Below are positions 10,201 to 17,437 of a stretch of 64,000 nucleotides of DNA, piece by piece (position 1 is the stretch's first letter; every line of letters starts with the position of its first letter). Source of the stretch: Burkholderiales bacterium (lineage in GTDB: Bacteria; Pseudomonadota; Gammaproteobacteria; Burkholderiales; SHXO01); NCBI GenBank assembly GCA_020854105.1, contig JADZGB010000009.1:141120-205119 (forward strand), given 5' to 3'. The notes beneath the pieces were generated by a model that was given only the letters and a program-made list of their open reading frames with translations, did not search any database and was not told the origin of the DNA. A program made the translations under genes and the position numbers.

Positions 10201-10501
10201 CCGCTTCGTCCGCTTCGTGGAGCGCGCGGGTGCGCGCCTGGAGGCTGCCGGCGACATGGACGGCGCCATCGACTGCTACCGCAAGGGACTCGACGCCGAC
10301 GACCTGGCGGAGGAGTTCTATCAGGGCCTGATGCGCTGCTACCTCGCGCAGCAGCGACCGGCCGAGGGCATGCAGGTGTTCCGCCGCCTGCGACAGACCC
10401 TGTCGGTGCTGCTCGGGCTGTCGCCTTCGCCGCGCAGCCAGAGCCTGTCGGCGGACTTGCAGCGCGTTGGCCAGGCAGCTTCGGCGCAGATCCGCACGTG
10501 A
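7277..10501 (+). CDS. STAND NTPase-BTAD transcriptional regulator (SARP/LAL-like), copy A
   Basis: A 1074-residue regulator. The N-terminus holds a MalT/LuxR-type STAND NTPase with Walker A GPPGAGKTT at residues 45-53 and a Walker-B-like VVVLDNYQE near residue 133. A long helical-repeat midsection follows. The C-terminus, from about residue 822, carries an OmpR/PhoB-like winged helix (LALGDFRIMRDGVPV, then ALIDALWSDEEGD and VSRLRKLLG) and a bacterial transcriptional activation domain to the end. Such proteins activate transcription when the STAND module binds NTP and an inducer; the inducer here is unknown. The GTG start is preferred because the paralogue at 57431-60646 also opens with GTG at the matching position; an ATG lies at 7286. 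Confidence 0.88.
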   Translation: MRYMPLRSKPVAKLSRPRLHGAAARERLYRRLDDAMTRPGLCVVGPPGAGKTTLVASWLDSREVPGIWYQVDSGDADLSTFFYYLQLGAEPFRRRRQSPLPLLTPEYRGELESFARRFFRELFARLPESAVVVLDNYQEVGPSERFHQLVAEAMSEVPPGNLLAVISRHDPPDSYARLKANSAVTMLDWDDLRLTMEETRALSGTRSSDPAQLERLHALCGGWAAGLTLLLERGNAGQLLPPDDVTHLDNVFRFFAAQILDQLDGDMRRFLLQTSCLPRVPVGIARALTGNDRAGTILDELYRRHLFVHRRPGVEATYQYHALFQTFLCRRAADEMPVAQRLVLERRAAMLLEKAEQVEDAFALYRQASAWAQAASLALREAPVLLAQGRARTVKEWIAALPVPVRAADPWFDYWQGQADLAEDQALARVLFERAADGFQVRGDALGVALSVCGVIDSIYFEWSDFSPMSQCVDRLQRLIDGGRLPGRPEVELKVQSSLLIAMLYGTPGHRALTHCVEKVGSLLSADLDMNLRVGSATSLMTYSSLALDGPRGRAVKSIVRPLLVDRRITPLNQLWWLVRSAWFDFRIEGQDHDALALLDAAEALIEAHDLSGLRSARMLIASYRNDILMTRGSWQQARSVRQAVSQIENAERPVHAYLVTIMELKRAVSAGDSREMKRLAPIAHETAHRSGMPYVQMQAALFHAITRAVEGDLAETGELCDVVARMTHGTCFTWFQTEAGFLKAVAAMRGGQEELLPELMPAAFGTARVRGHTFPERGYAGFVDLCARALEAGIESEYVESVIRRFRLPAPDQLVPFWPWPIEVLALGDFRIMRDGVPVEYGARAPAKVLALLKALIALGGQNVPYAALIDALWSDEEGDAASNALGVTVSRLRKLLGCADAILVADERISLNLQRCWVDAFALERLVERFPDNGDDAAARRFIDRVLALYRGQFLPADTGQRWSMQMRMRLRDRFVRFVERAGARLEAAGDMDGAIDCYRKGLDADDLAEEFYQGLMRCYLAQQRPAEGMQVFRRLRQTLSVLLGLSPSPRSQSLSADLQRVGQAASAQIRT

Positions 10502-10567
10502 GCCGGATGCAGGCGTTCAGCCGGACCGGCGGCGCGATGCAGTGCCCGGGGCGGTTATCATCGTCGC

Positions 10568-11245
10568 ATGCTTCGCATCCGCAATCTCTCCAAGAGCTAT
10601 CAGGGCGCACGCGTGCGGGCCGTCCTGAGGAACGTCGAACTCGATCTCGCGGCCGGAGACTACGTGTCCATCATGGGCGAGTCCGGTTCCGGGAAATCCA
10701 CGCTGCTCAATCTGATCGCCGGCCTCGACGTGCCGGATGAAGGAGAGATCGCGGTCGATGGCGTGGCGCTGGGCGGGCTGTCCGACGATGCGCTGACGCG
10801 ATTGCGGCGCGAGCGGATGGGATTCGTGTTCCAGGCCTTCCACGTCCTGCCGTACCTGAGCGTGGTGCAGAACGTCGCGTTGCCGCTGAATCTGCTCGGC
10901 GCGCAGGCGCATACGGCGACGCGGCGCGCACGCGCGATGCTCGACGCAGTGGGCCTGGGCGAGCGTGTCTCCAGCGCACCGCGCGAACTTTCCGGCGGCG
11001 AACTGCAGCGGGTGGCCATCGCCCGCGCGCTGGTGCACGAGCCGGCGCTGGTGCTGGCGGACGAACCGACCGGCAATCTCGATCCGGACAGCGCCGATCA
11101 GGTGCTCGCGCTCCTGCGCGAGCAGATCAAGGGGCGCAGGTCAGCCGGGATCCTGGTGACGCACTCCCGGCATGCGGCGCAGTCCACGGATCACGTCCTC
11201 GTGCTCGGCCCAGAAGGTCTCGGGCGGCCCGACTCGACCCGGTAG
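10568..11245 (+). CDS. ABC transporter ATP-binding protein, LolD/MacB/AttE type
   Basis: A 225-residue ABC ATPase of the subfamily that serves FtsX-like permeases. Walker A is GESGSGKSTLLN near residue 37, the signature is LSGGELQRVAIARAL near residue 141, and Walker B with the family-typical ADEPTGNLD is near residue 160. No permease lies beside it. The nearest fitting one is at 23482-25977, beyond PPK2 and the restriction-modification island, followed there by an AttH-like gene. In att-type systems these components usually form one operon, so I infer this gene was separated from them. It starts 66 bp after the regulator gene and might be read through from locus A. Confidence 0.9.
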   Translation: MLRIRNLSKSYQGARVRAVLRNVELDLAAGDYVSIMGESGSGKSTLLNLIAGLDVPDEGEIAVDGVALGGLSDDALTRLRRERMGFVFQAFHVLPYLSVVQNVALPLNLLGAQAHTATRRARAMLDAVGLGERVSSAPRELSGGELQRVAIARALVHEPALVLADEPTGNLDPDSADQVLALLREQIKGRRSAGILVTHSRHAAQSTDHVLVLGPEGLGRPDSTR

Positions 11246-11320
11246 CGTGCCATGGCCGCATACGATGCCGGCATGAGCGATCAGTGGATCGCGTCCGCAT
11301 ACTCGTTCGCCTGCTCGTTC

Positions 11321-11353
11321 GTACACGATCCGTAAGTGTCGGCGCGCTAGCAT
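11321..11353 (+). promoter_or_regulatory. Module-type promoter upstream of the third secreted protein
   Basis: GTACACG (11321-11327) and GTAAGTG (11332-11338) repeat with an 11-bp period. GCGC (11344-11347) and a -10-like TAGCAT (11348-11353) follow with exactly the spacings seen at 6434-6466 and 60715-60683. Outside the GTA/GTAA, GCGC and TANNNT positions the sequence differs, which favours a selected binding site over a recent duplication. Expected transcription start is near 11360. Confidence 0.62.
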
Positions 11354-11427
11354 CGTGCTCGGAACGTCAGCGTCGGCGCACTCGCGCGGTTGCGTCTCGT
11401 TCCCTCTCGACTGCTCAGGGGGTTTCC

Positions 11428-11895
11428 ATGGACATCGTTCGAAGCGCCTGCTGCACGATCCTCGCTGTCTGGCTCGCATTGCCATTCGCCGGCTGGGCGG
11501 GAAACTGCTCCGGCACCAACTTCAATTCCACCACGCACTGGGAGGAAGTGGAGATCGGGAAGGGCTCGAAAGTCGCGACGCACCGTCACACCAGCACGAT
11601 CAGAAGCGACGACACGAGCGCGCCCTACCACATGGCCTCGGGCGAGTGTGTAGGCGCGTACCTGATCGGCGCGGATGGTCGCATGCAGGGGAGCGGCTCC
11701 TGTGCGCGCGCCGACAAGGACGGTGACGTGCTGTACGAAGAATGGGTGATGCCCTCCGGTACCGCGCTCGAGGGCACCTGGAGGATCGTCGGCGGCACCG
11801 GGAAGTTCGCCAAGGCAACGGGCAATGCACGATGGGAGGCTTCGCTGCTCGGACCGAAATCCGCCGCGGTGCGGTGGAGCGGCCAGTGCGACTGA
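11428..11895 (+). CDS. Secreted AOC-barrel-like protein, third member
   Basis: Unrecognised 155-residue exported protein. The signal peptide ends near residue 24 (PFAGWAGNC). The mature chain has cysteines near its start, middle and C-terminus and a turn, VGGTGKFAKATGNARWE, that matches the GGTGPFAGIxGKGKF turn of the secreted proteins at 6510 and 56629. Similarity outside this turn is low, so it is a distant relative rather than a recent copy. The start at 11428 has AGGGGG a few bases upstream and gives a proper signal peptide; the frame opens earlier with no conservation. The promoter carries the module motif, which suggests control by one or both STAND/BTAD regulators. Confidence 0.75.
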   Translation: MDIVRSACCTILAVWLALPFAGWAGNCSGTNFNSTTHWEEVEIGKGSKVATHRHTSTIRSDDTSAPYHMASGECVGAYLIGADGRMQGSGSCARADKDGDVLYEEWVMPSGTALEGTWRIVGGTGKFAKATGNARWEASLLGPKSAAVRWSGQCD

Positions 11896-11965
11896 AACCC
11901 GGCTCGTGAGTTCAGCGCTCGCCAGGTATCCGGCCACTGATCGGCCGGGGACTGCGCCGGGGATG

Positions 11966-12040
11966 CCGGCCGGGAGCAGACCGTTCGGGAACAGGCCGGC
12001 CGGGAACAGGCCGACCGGGAACTGATCGGCTGGGAGCGAG
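11966..12040. repeat. 15-bp tandem repeat, about five units
   Basis: Five adjacent 15-bp units of form CCGGCCGGGAACAGG occur at 11966, 11981, 11996, 12011 and 12026, the last more diverged. They lie between two convergent genes and directly before a hairpin. The period is a multiple of three, so frames through it read as pentapeptide repeats, but no supported gene uses them. Confidence 0.75.
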
Positions 12041-12058
12041 CGGCGGCGTGCGCCGCCG
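12041..12058. terminator. Hairpin between convergent genes
   Basis: A perfect 8-bp GC stem (12041-12048 with 12051-12058) with a 2-nt loop sits between the secreted-protein gene ending at 11895 and PPK2 ending at 12098. It could stop transcription from either side. No T-run is present. Confidence 0.5.
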
Positions 12059-12097
12059 TTCCCGGCCGTTCACGCAGAACCGGCCAGTCGTCTGCCA

Positions 12098-13276
12098 TCA
12101 CAGCAGTGCCGTCACCCGCTTCTCGCCGCGCTCGTACACCACGTGTGCGCGCCCCACGAGCAGCGGATCGAGCGGGGCGATCGCGTCGATGTCCTTGTTC
12201 GCGTACGGCAGCCGGTGCAGCACGTAGCGCATCGCGTTGAGGCGTGCGCGCTTCTTGCAGTCGGACTTGATCACCGTCCACGGCGCGTCCGCCGTGTCGG
12301 TGTAGAAGAACATCGCCTCCTTGGCCTTGGTGTAGTCCTCCCACTTGTCCAGCGAGGCCATGTCGATGGGGGAGAGCTTCCACTGCTTGAGCGGATGCGC
12401 CTCGCGTTCCTTGAAGCGCCGCCGCTGCTCGTTGCGACTCACCGAGAACCAGAACTTGATGAGATGCACATCGCTGCGCACGAGGTTGCGTTCGAACTCC
12501 GGCGCCTGACGCATGAACTCGTTGTATTCGTCCGGCGTGCAGAACCCCATCACGCGCTCGACGCCGGAGCGGTTGTACCAGGAGCGGTCGAACAGGGCGA
12601 TCTCGCCCGCGGTGGGCAGGTGCTGGACATAGCGCTGGAAGTACCACTGGCCGCGCTCGACCTCGCTCGGCTTCTCCAGCGCCACCACGCGCGCGCCGCG
12701 AGGATTGAGGTGCTCCATGAAGCGCTTGATCGTGCCGCCCTTGCCTGCCGCGTCGCGCCCCTCGAACAGGATCACGACCTTCTGCCCGCTGTTCTTGACC
12801 CAGGCCTGCAGCTTGAGCAGTTCGACCTGAAGCCGGTACTTCTGCTTCTCGTAGTTGCGGCGGGAGAGCAGATGCTTGTACGGGTAGCCGCCCTCGCGCC
12901 AGTCGGATGCCAGCTCTTCGTCGGGATCGCGCCGCGGCACGATGCCGGTGGGCGACTCCACCAGCGCCTTGCGCAGCATGGCGGCGTCGTCCGGAGATGC
13001 GCCGGCCATGATCGCGCCGAGCGAATCCGCCAGTCCGTTCACGTCGCCGGTCCGGGCATGGGCGACGATGTCCCGTACCGCGTTGATCTTGGCATTCTGG
13101 GCCGCTGCCACCGCCTCGGACACCACATGGCGCTCGATGCCCTCCGCGGTATCGGCCGGTGCCACGTCGCCCGCATCGGTCTTGCGCGCACCGCGCCTGC
13201 GCACCAGGGGCGTGGCTGGTGCCCGCGCGCGGTTGCGCCGGGTGCGGGCTGGTCTGTTCGAGTTGTCGGATGCCAT
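12098..13276 (-). CDS. ppk2: Polyphosphate kinase 2 family protein (PPK2)
   Basis: PPK2 transfers phosphate between polyphosphate and nucleotides. The catalytic part has Walker A FEGRDAAGKGGTIK, then FDRSWYNRSGVE (Walker B/lid region) and the basic HPLKQWKLSPID segment that precedes the lid end, all as in class I PPK2. The 392-residue protein has a basic, low-complexity N-terminal extension of about 130 residues. The start at 13276 was chosen because AGGGAG lies at ideal distance upstream; the frame is open 50 codons further. It is transcribed divergently from the restriction-modification operon. Confidence 0.93.
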   Translation of the reverse strand: MASDNSNRPARTRRNRARAPATPLVRRRGARKTDAGDVAPADTAEGIERHVVSEAVAAAQNAKINAVRDIVAHARTGDVNGLADSLGAIMAGASPDDAAMLRKALVESPTGIVPRRDPDEELASDWREGGYPYKHLLSRRNYEKQKYRLQVELLKLQAWVKNSGQKVVILFEGRDAAGKGGTIKRFMEHLNPRGARVVALEKPSEVERGQWYFQRYVQHLPTAGEIALFDRSWYNRSGVERVMGFCTPDEYNEFMRQAPEFERNLVRSDVHLIKFWFSVSRNEQRRRFKEREAHPLKQWKLSPIDMASLDKWEDYTKAKEAMFFYTDTADAPWTVIKSDCKKRARLNAMRYVLHRLPYANKDIDAIAPLDPLLVGRAHVVYERGEKRVTALL

Positions 13277-13502
13277 GCGGATCTCCCTGGAGGGGCGGCG
13301 GTGCGCCAAAACGTTCATGTTCGGCCCTGGGGCAGGGGGCAATTTGAAGTAGATCAAGTCGCCCGCAATCTCCCTGTCATTCCATGGCGATGCGGGGCCG
13401 TCCCCGCTCCGTCGCCCCCGGCTCATCGGCCCATCGGTGCAGTGCGCCGGCCGGTTGTCGAAACCCCGTCCCGCCCATGCCGCGGCACTCGGGCAGGGTC
13501 GC

Positions 13503-13553
13503 GTGCGCTGCGCGGGCGTGCCCGCTACACTGCACGCCGGCTTTCACGCCGGC
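13503..13553 (+). promoter_or_regulatory. Candidate promoter and palindrome upstream of hsdM
   Basis: The 320-bp divergent gap between ppk2 and hsdM holds no gene. A -10-like TACACT lies at 13526-13531 but no convincing -35 is visible. Just downstream, GCCGGC occurs twice (13536-13541 and 13548-13553), forming a small hairpin in the leader. This is the best promoter candidate for hsdM but is weakly supported. Confidence 0.3.
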
Positions 13554-13596
13554 AGCGCGTGCCCGCTTCGCAGCGCCGTCTGACAACAAGAAATCC

Positions 13597-16011
13597 ATGG
13601 CCCTCAAGAAATCCCAGCTCTACGGCAAGCTCTGGCAGTCCTGCGACGAACTGCGCGGCGGCATGGATGCCAGCCAGTACAAGGACTACGTGCTGACGCT
13701 GCTGTTCGTCAAGTACGTGTCCGACAAGTACGCCGCCGACCCGCAGGCGCTGATCGACGTACCGCCCGGCGCCCGCTTTGCCGACATGGTGGCCGCCAAG
13801 GGCGACAAGGAGATCGGCGACCGCATCAACATCATCATCGGCAGGCTGGCCGAGGCCAACGACAGCCTGCAGGGCGCCATCAACGTCGCCGACTTCAACG
13901 ATGAAGACAAGCTCGGCAAGGGCCGCGAGATGGTGGACCGCCTCTCCAGACTGGTGGCCATCTTCGAAGGCCTGGACTTCGGCCGCAACCGCGCCGAAGG
14001 CGACGACCTGCTGGGCGACGCCTACGAATACCTGATGCGGCACTTCGCCACCGAATCGGGCAAAAGCAAGGGTCAGTTCTACACGCCGGCCGAGGTCTCG
14101 CGGGTGATGGCGCAGCTCGTCGGGCTGGACCGCGCCAGCTCGGCCATGCAGACGATCTACGACCCCACCTGCGGTTCGGGCTCGCTGCTGCTGAAGGCGC
14201 ACGATCTGGCCAGGAGCCGCACCGGACACGACCTGACGATCTACGGGCAGGAGATGGACAACGCCACCTCGGCGCTGGCGCGCATGAACATGGTGCTGCA
14301 CGACTGCCCGACGGCCGAGATCTGGCCAGCCAACTCGCTGTCCAGCCCGCACTTCAAGGACGAGCGCAACCCGCTGCGGCTCAAGGCCTTCGACTACGTG
14401 CTGGCCAATCCGCCCTTCTCGCAGAAGAACTGGACCAGCGGGCTCGATCCGGCCAACGACTTGTACGGCCGCTTCGGCCTGAAGGAGCACGACTGGGGCG
14501 TGCCGCCGCCGAAAAACGGCGATTACGCCTTCCTGCTGCACATCCTGACGAGCCTCAAGAGCAGCGGCCGCGGCGCGGTGATCCTGCCGCACGGCGTGGT
14601 CTTTCGCGGCGGCGCCGAAGGCGCCATCCGCAAGAAGCTGGTGCAGCAGGGCGTGATCCTGGCGCTGGTGGGCCTGCCGGCCAACCTCTTCTACGGCACC
14701 GGCATTCCGGCGTGCATCGTCGTGCTGGACAAGGCGGGCAGCGCGGGGCGGCGCGGCATCTTCATGATCGACGCGAGCCGCGGCTTCATCAAGGACGGCA
14801 ACAAGAACCGGCTGCGTGCGCAGGACATGCACCGCATCGTCGACACCTTCGGCCGCCAGCTCGAGCAGCCGCGCTACGCGCGCATGGTCCCGGTGGCGGA
14901 AATCCAGGCCAACGACTTCAACCTGAACCTGCCGCGCTACATCGACGCGAGCGAGCCCGAGGACCAGCAGGACATCGAGGCTCACCTGAAGGGCGGCATC
15001 CCCGACCGCGATCTGGACGCGCTGGCTGCCTACTGGCAGGTGCTGCCCGGTGTCCGCGCGCAACTCTTCGAATCCGCCGGCCGCCCCGGCTACAGCCGGC
15101 TGCTGGTGGAGCCCGAGCAGGTGAAGGCCACGATCTTCGGGCACCCGGAGTTCAGCGCCTTCCGGCAGCAGGTGCAGGCGCGCTTCGAGGCCTGGCGCGC
15201 GGCGCAGCGCCCTGGGCTCGTCGCCCTCGAGCCCGGCGACTCACCCAAGCAGTTCATCGAGACCTTGTCCGAGGCCTTGCTCGCGGCCTTCCAGGGCGCG
15301 CCACTCGTCGACCCCTACGACGTCTACCAGCGGCTGATGGACTACTGGGACGAGACGATGAACGACGATGCCTGGTTCATCGCGCTGGATGGCTGGCAGG
15401 CGCTGGCCGACGGCAAGCCGAACGTCGACCTGATCCCCGAGCACCTGGTGATCGCGCGCTATTTCGCGACAGACCAGGCGCAGGTGGATGCACTGGAAGC
15501 CGAGCGCGATGCGGTGACGCTGGAGCTGGAGGAACTGATCGAGGAGCACGGCGCCAGCAATGGTGACGACAGCGGGCCGCTGGACGAGGCCAGGAACGAC
15601 AAGGGCAAGGTCACGGCCAAGGCCGTGAAGGAGCGCCTGCGCGAGATTCGCGGTGAAGAGGACGCCGACGACGAGCGCGTGGTGCTGGAGAGACTGCAGG
15701 CGTTGTTCGACAAGGAGACGGCGGCGGGCAAGAAGCTGAAGGAAGCGCAGAAGGCGCTGGGCGCCAAGGTGATGGTGAAGTACGGGCAGCTAACAGGCGA
15801 TGAGGTCAAGGCGCTTGTCGTCGACGACAAGTGGCTGGCATCCGTAGCTTCGGCTGTAGCCGGCGAGCAAGATCGCGTAAGTCAGTTGCTGTCGCGGCGC
15901 TGCCGCGAACTTGCTGACCGCTACGGGGCTCCTTTGCCCGATCTGACCGGCGCGGTGGATGCGCTGTCTGCCAAGGTACACGCGCATCTGGCGAGGATGG
16001 TGCATCCGTGA
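13597..16011 (+). CDS. hsdM: Type I restriction-modification system methyltransferase subunit
   Basis: HsdM methylates adenine N6 in the target defined by HsdS and is needed for both methylation and restriction. The SAM-binding motif DPTCGSGSLLLKA lies near residue 188 and the catalytic motif NPPF near residue 270. At 804 residues the protein is about 300 longer than classical HsdM. The added C-terminus is charged and coiled-coil-like (for example EERVVLE-type and KKLKEAQKAL segments). The start at 13597 (MALKKSQLYGKLW) matches the family N-terminus; the frame opens 71 codons earlier with no conservation. hsdS overlaps its stop by four bases (GTGA). Confidence 0.93.
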   Translation: MALKKSQLYGKLWQSCDELRGGMDASQYKDYVLTLLFVKYVSDKYAADPQALIDVPPGARFADMVAAKGDKEIGDRINIIIGRLAEANDSLQGAINVADFNDEDKLGKGREMVDRLSRLVAIFEGLDFGRNRAEGDDLLGDAYEYLMRHFATESGKSKGQFYTPAEVSRVMAQLVGLDRASSAMQTIYDPTCGSGSLLLKAHDLARSRTGHDLTIYGQEMDNATSALARMNMVLHDCPTAEIWPANSLSSPHFKDERNPLRLKAFDYVLANPPFSQKNWTSGLDPANDLYGRFGLKEHDWGVPPPKNGDYAFLLHILTSLKSSGRGAVILPHGVVFRGGAEGAIRKKLVQQGVILALVGLPANLFYGTGIPACIVVLDKAGSAGRRGIFMIDASRGFIKDGNKNRLRAQDMHRIVDTFGRQLEQPRYARMVPVAEIQANDFNLNLPRYIDASEPEDQQDIEAHLKGGIPDRDLDALAAYWQVLPGVRAQLFESAGRPGYSRLLVEPEQVKATIFGHPEFSAFRQQVQARFEAWRAAQRPGLVALEPGDSPKQFIETLSEALLAAFQGAPLVDPYDVYQRLMDYWDETMNDDAWFIALDGWQALADGKPNVDLIPEHLVIARYFATDQAQVDALEAERDAVTLELEELIEEHGASNGDDSGPLDEARNDKGKVTAKAVKERLREIRGEEDADDERVVLERLQALFDKETAAGKKLKEAQKALGAKVMVKYGQLTGDEVKALVVDDKWLASVASAVAGEQDRVSQLLSRRCRELADRYGAPLPDLTGAVDALSAKVHAHLARMVHP

Positions 16012-17255
16012 GTCAGCTACTGACCGACGGCGCCGGGCGAGAGGGATCAGATCCCACGTGGCCGACTCGGCCGCTACGCAAGATCAGCGCGTTCATCTCT
16101 AAGGGCTCGACGCCGACGACATACGGGTTCAGGTGGGAGCGATCTGGGGTTCTGTTTCTTCGCAGCGAATGTGTCTCGGAGCGTGGCCTCGATCTCACTC
16201 AGTCCATGTTCATCTCCGAAGAGGCGCACGCTGCGCTACGACGGAGTGAAGCCACCGAAGGCGACATCCTGATCACGATCACTGGAAATGTTGGCCGTGT
16301 CGTCCGACTCAGGGGTGTTGATAGGGCGAACATGAACCAGCACATTGCACGCATCCGCGTCACAGCGTCGGATGCGGAACCTGAGTTTGTGTTCCAGGTG
16401 CTGGCGCAGCCGGCTATGCGACGCTACTTCTCGTCCATCACGACCGGACAGGCTTACCCGCAGATCAGTCTGGTTCAGGTTCGCGACGCGGAGATTCCGT
16501 TCCCGCCGCTCGAAGAACAGCGAGCCGTCGCCGAAGCGCTCGGCGACGTTGACGCCCTGCTTGCCAAGCTCGACCAACTGATCGCCAAGAAGCGCGACCT
16601 CAAGCAGGCCGCGATGCAGCAGTTGTTGACGGGGCGCCTTCGGCTTCAGAGCTTCACAGGGCAGTGGGAAGACCGGAACCTCGCAAGTTTGGGCTCGCTG
16701 CTGAAGGGGCGAGGCGTTACTCGTGATCAGGCCAAATCGGGCTCCATAGCCTGCATTCGATACGGCGAGATCTACACCACGCATCACGACATCGTGCGCG
16801 GCATCACCTCCTGGATTTCGCCCCCAGTTGCGGCGACGGCCACGAAGCTCAAGTGTGGGGACATCCTGTTTGCCGGCTCGGGTGAGACCAAGGAGGAGAT
16901 CGGCAAGTGCGTTGCGTTCATCGACGACTTCGAAGCCTACGCTGGAGGCGACATCGTCATCCTGCGGCCTCGCGGCGTGGACTCACGCTTTCTGGGATAT
17001 GCGTTGAACACCCCCGAGGTGAATCGGCAGAAGGCGAACTTCGGGCAAGGCGATGCGGTGGTGCACATCAGTGCCGCCGCTCTCGGCAGAGTCACGGTTC
17101 GACTGCCGCCGCTGGACGAGCAGGTGGCCATTGGGAAGGTTCTTGCCGACATGGACATCGAATTGGCTACGCTCGAAGCCCGCCGCGACAAGACCCGCCA
17201 GCTCAAGCAGGGCATGATGCAGGCGCTGCTGACGGGCCGGATCCGGCTGGTGTGA
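16008..17255 (+). CDS. hsdS: Type I restriction-modification system specificity subunit
   Basis: HsdS supplies the two target-recognition domains of the type I enzyme. The 415-residue protein has two half-repeats. Each ends in a conserved helix with the shared tail LLTGRLRL (near residue 208) or LLTGRIRLV (C-terminus), preceded by PPLEEQRAVAEAL or PPLDEQVAIGKVL. The two variable regions before them are unrelated to each other, so the target is bipartite and asymmetric. The GTG start overlaps the hsdM stop, implying translational coupling. About 180 bp without a gene follow before the ATPase, with two palindromic elements. Confidence 0.93.
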   Translation: MSQLLTDGAGREGSDPTWPTRPLRKISAFISKGSTPTTYGFRWERSGVLFLRSECVSERGLDLTQSMFISEEAHAALRRSEATEGDILITITGNVGRVVRLRGVDRANMNQHIARIRVTASDAEPEFVFQVLAQPAMRRYFSSITTGQAYPQISLVQVRDAEIPFPPLEEQRAVAEALGDVDALLAKLDQLIAKKRDLKQAAMQQLLTGRLRLQSFTGQWEDRNLASLGSLLKGRGVTRDQAKSGSIACIRYGEIYTTHHDIVRGITSWISPPVAATATKLKCGDILFAGSGETKEEIGKCVAFIDDFEAYAGGDIVILRPRGVDSRFLGYALNTPEVNRQKANFGQGDAVVHISAAALGRVTVRLPPLDEQVAIGKVLADMDIELATLEARRDKTRQLKQGMMQALLTGRIRLV

Positions 17256-17295
17256 CCGGCCGCCAGGTTCGGTCCGGCCGGGCCAGCGTCCGGAT

Positions 17296-17317
17296 GTATA
17301 CGGTCTGAACCGTATAC
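17296..17317. promoter_or_regulatory. Palindrome GTATACGGT-N4-ACCGTATAC
   Basis: A perfect 9-bp inverted repeat (17296-17304 with 17309-17317, loop CTGA) lies 40 bp after the hsdS stop. It could be a terminator stem for hsdM-hsdS, though it is AT-rich at the ends and has no T-run, or an operator for a dimeric regulator acting on the downstream ATPase promoter. Confidence 0.55.
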
Positions 17318-17382
17318 GCCCGCATAAGTGGCTATAGCCCGCGCTCACCCCAACCGCCCGGCAGGCATTGTCCCAGCACTTA

Positions 17383-17437
17383 TTGACTTTTATCTCTGTT
17401 CAGATAAATTATTACTTCTCCGATATTTAGAGATAAA
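17383..17437 (+). promoter_or_regulatory. Promoter and overlapping operators for the ATPase-hsdR unit
   Basis: This is an AT-rich pocket in GC-rich DNA. A -35-like TTGACT (17383-17388) and a -10-like TAAATT (17405-17410) are 16 bp apart. The spacer holds TTTATCT-N6-AGATAAA (17389-17395 with 17402-17408). A further AGAGATAAA (17429-17437), complementary to TTTATCTCT at 17389-17397, abuts the GTG start codon. Three copies of one half-site across the promoter and start suggest repression by a dimeric regulator. The regulator is not identified. Confidence 0.6.

Noticed and set aside
11825..12025. A 66-residue frame containing RPAGNR-type pentapeptide repeats
   Set aside because: It only reads the 15-bp tandem repeat and overlaps the end of the secreted-protein gene; no ribosome-binding site or homologue.
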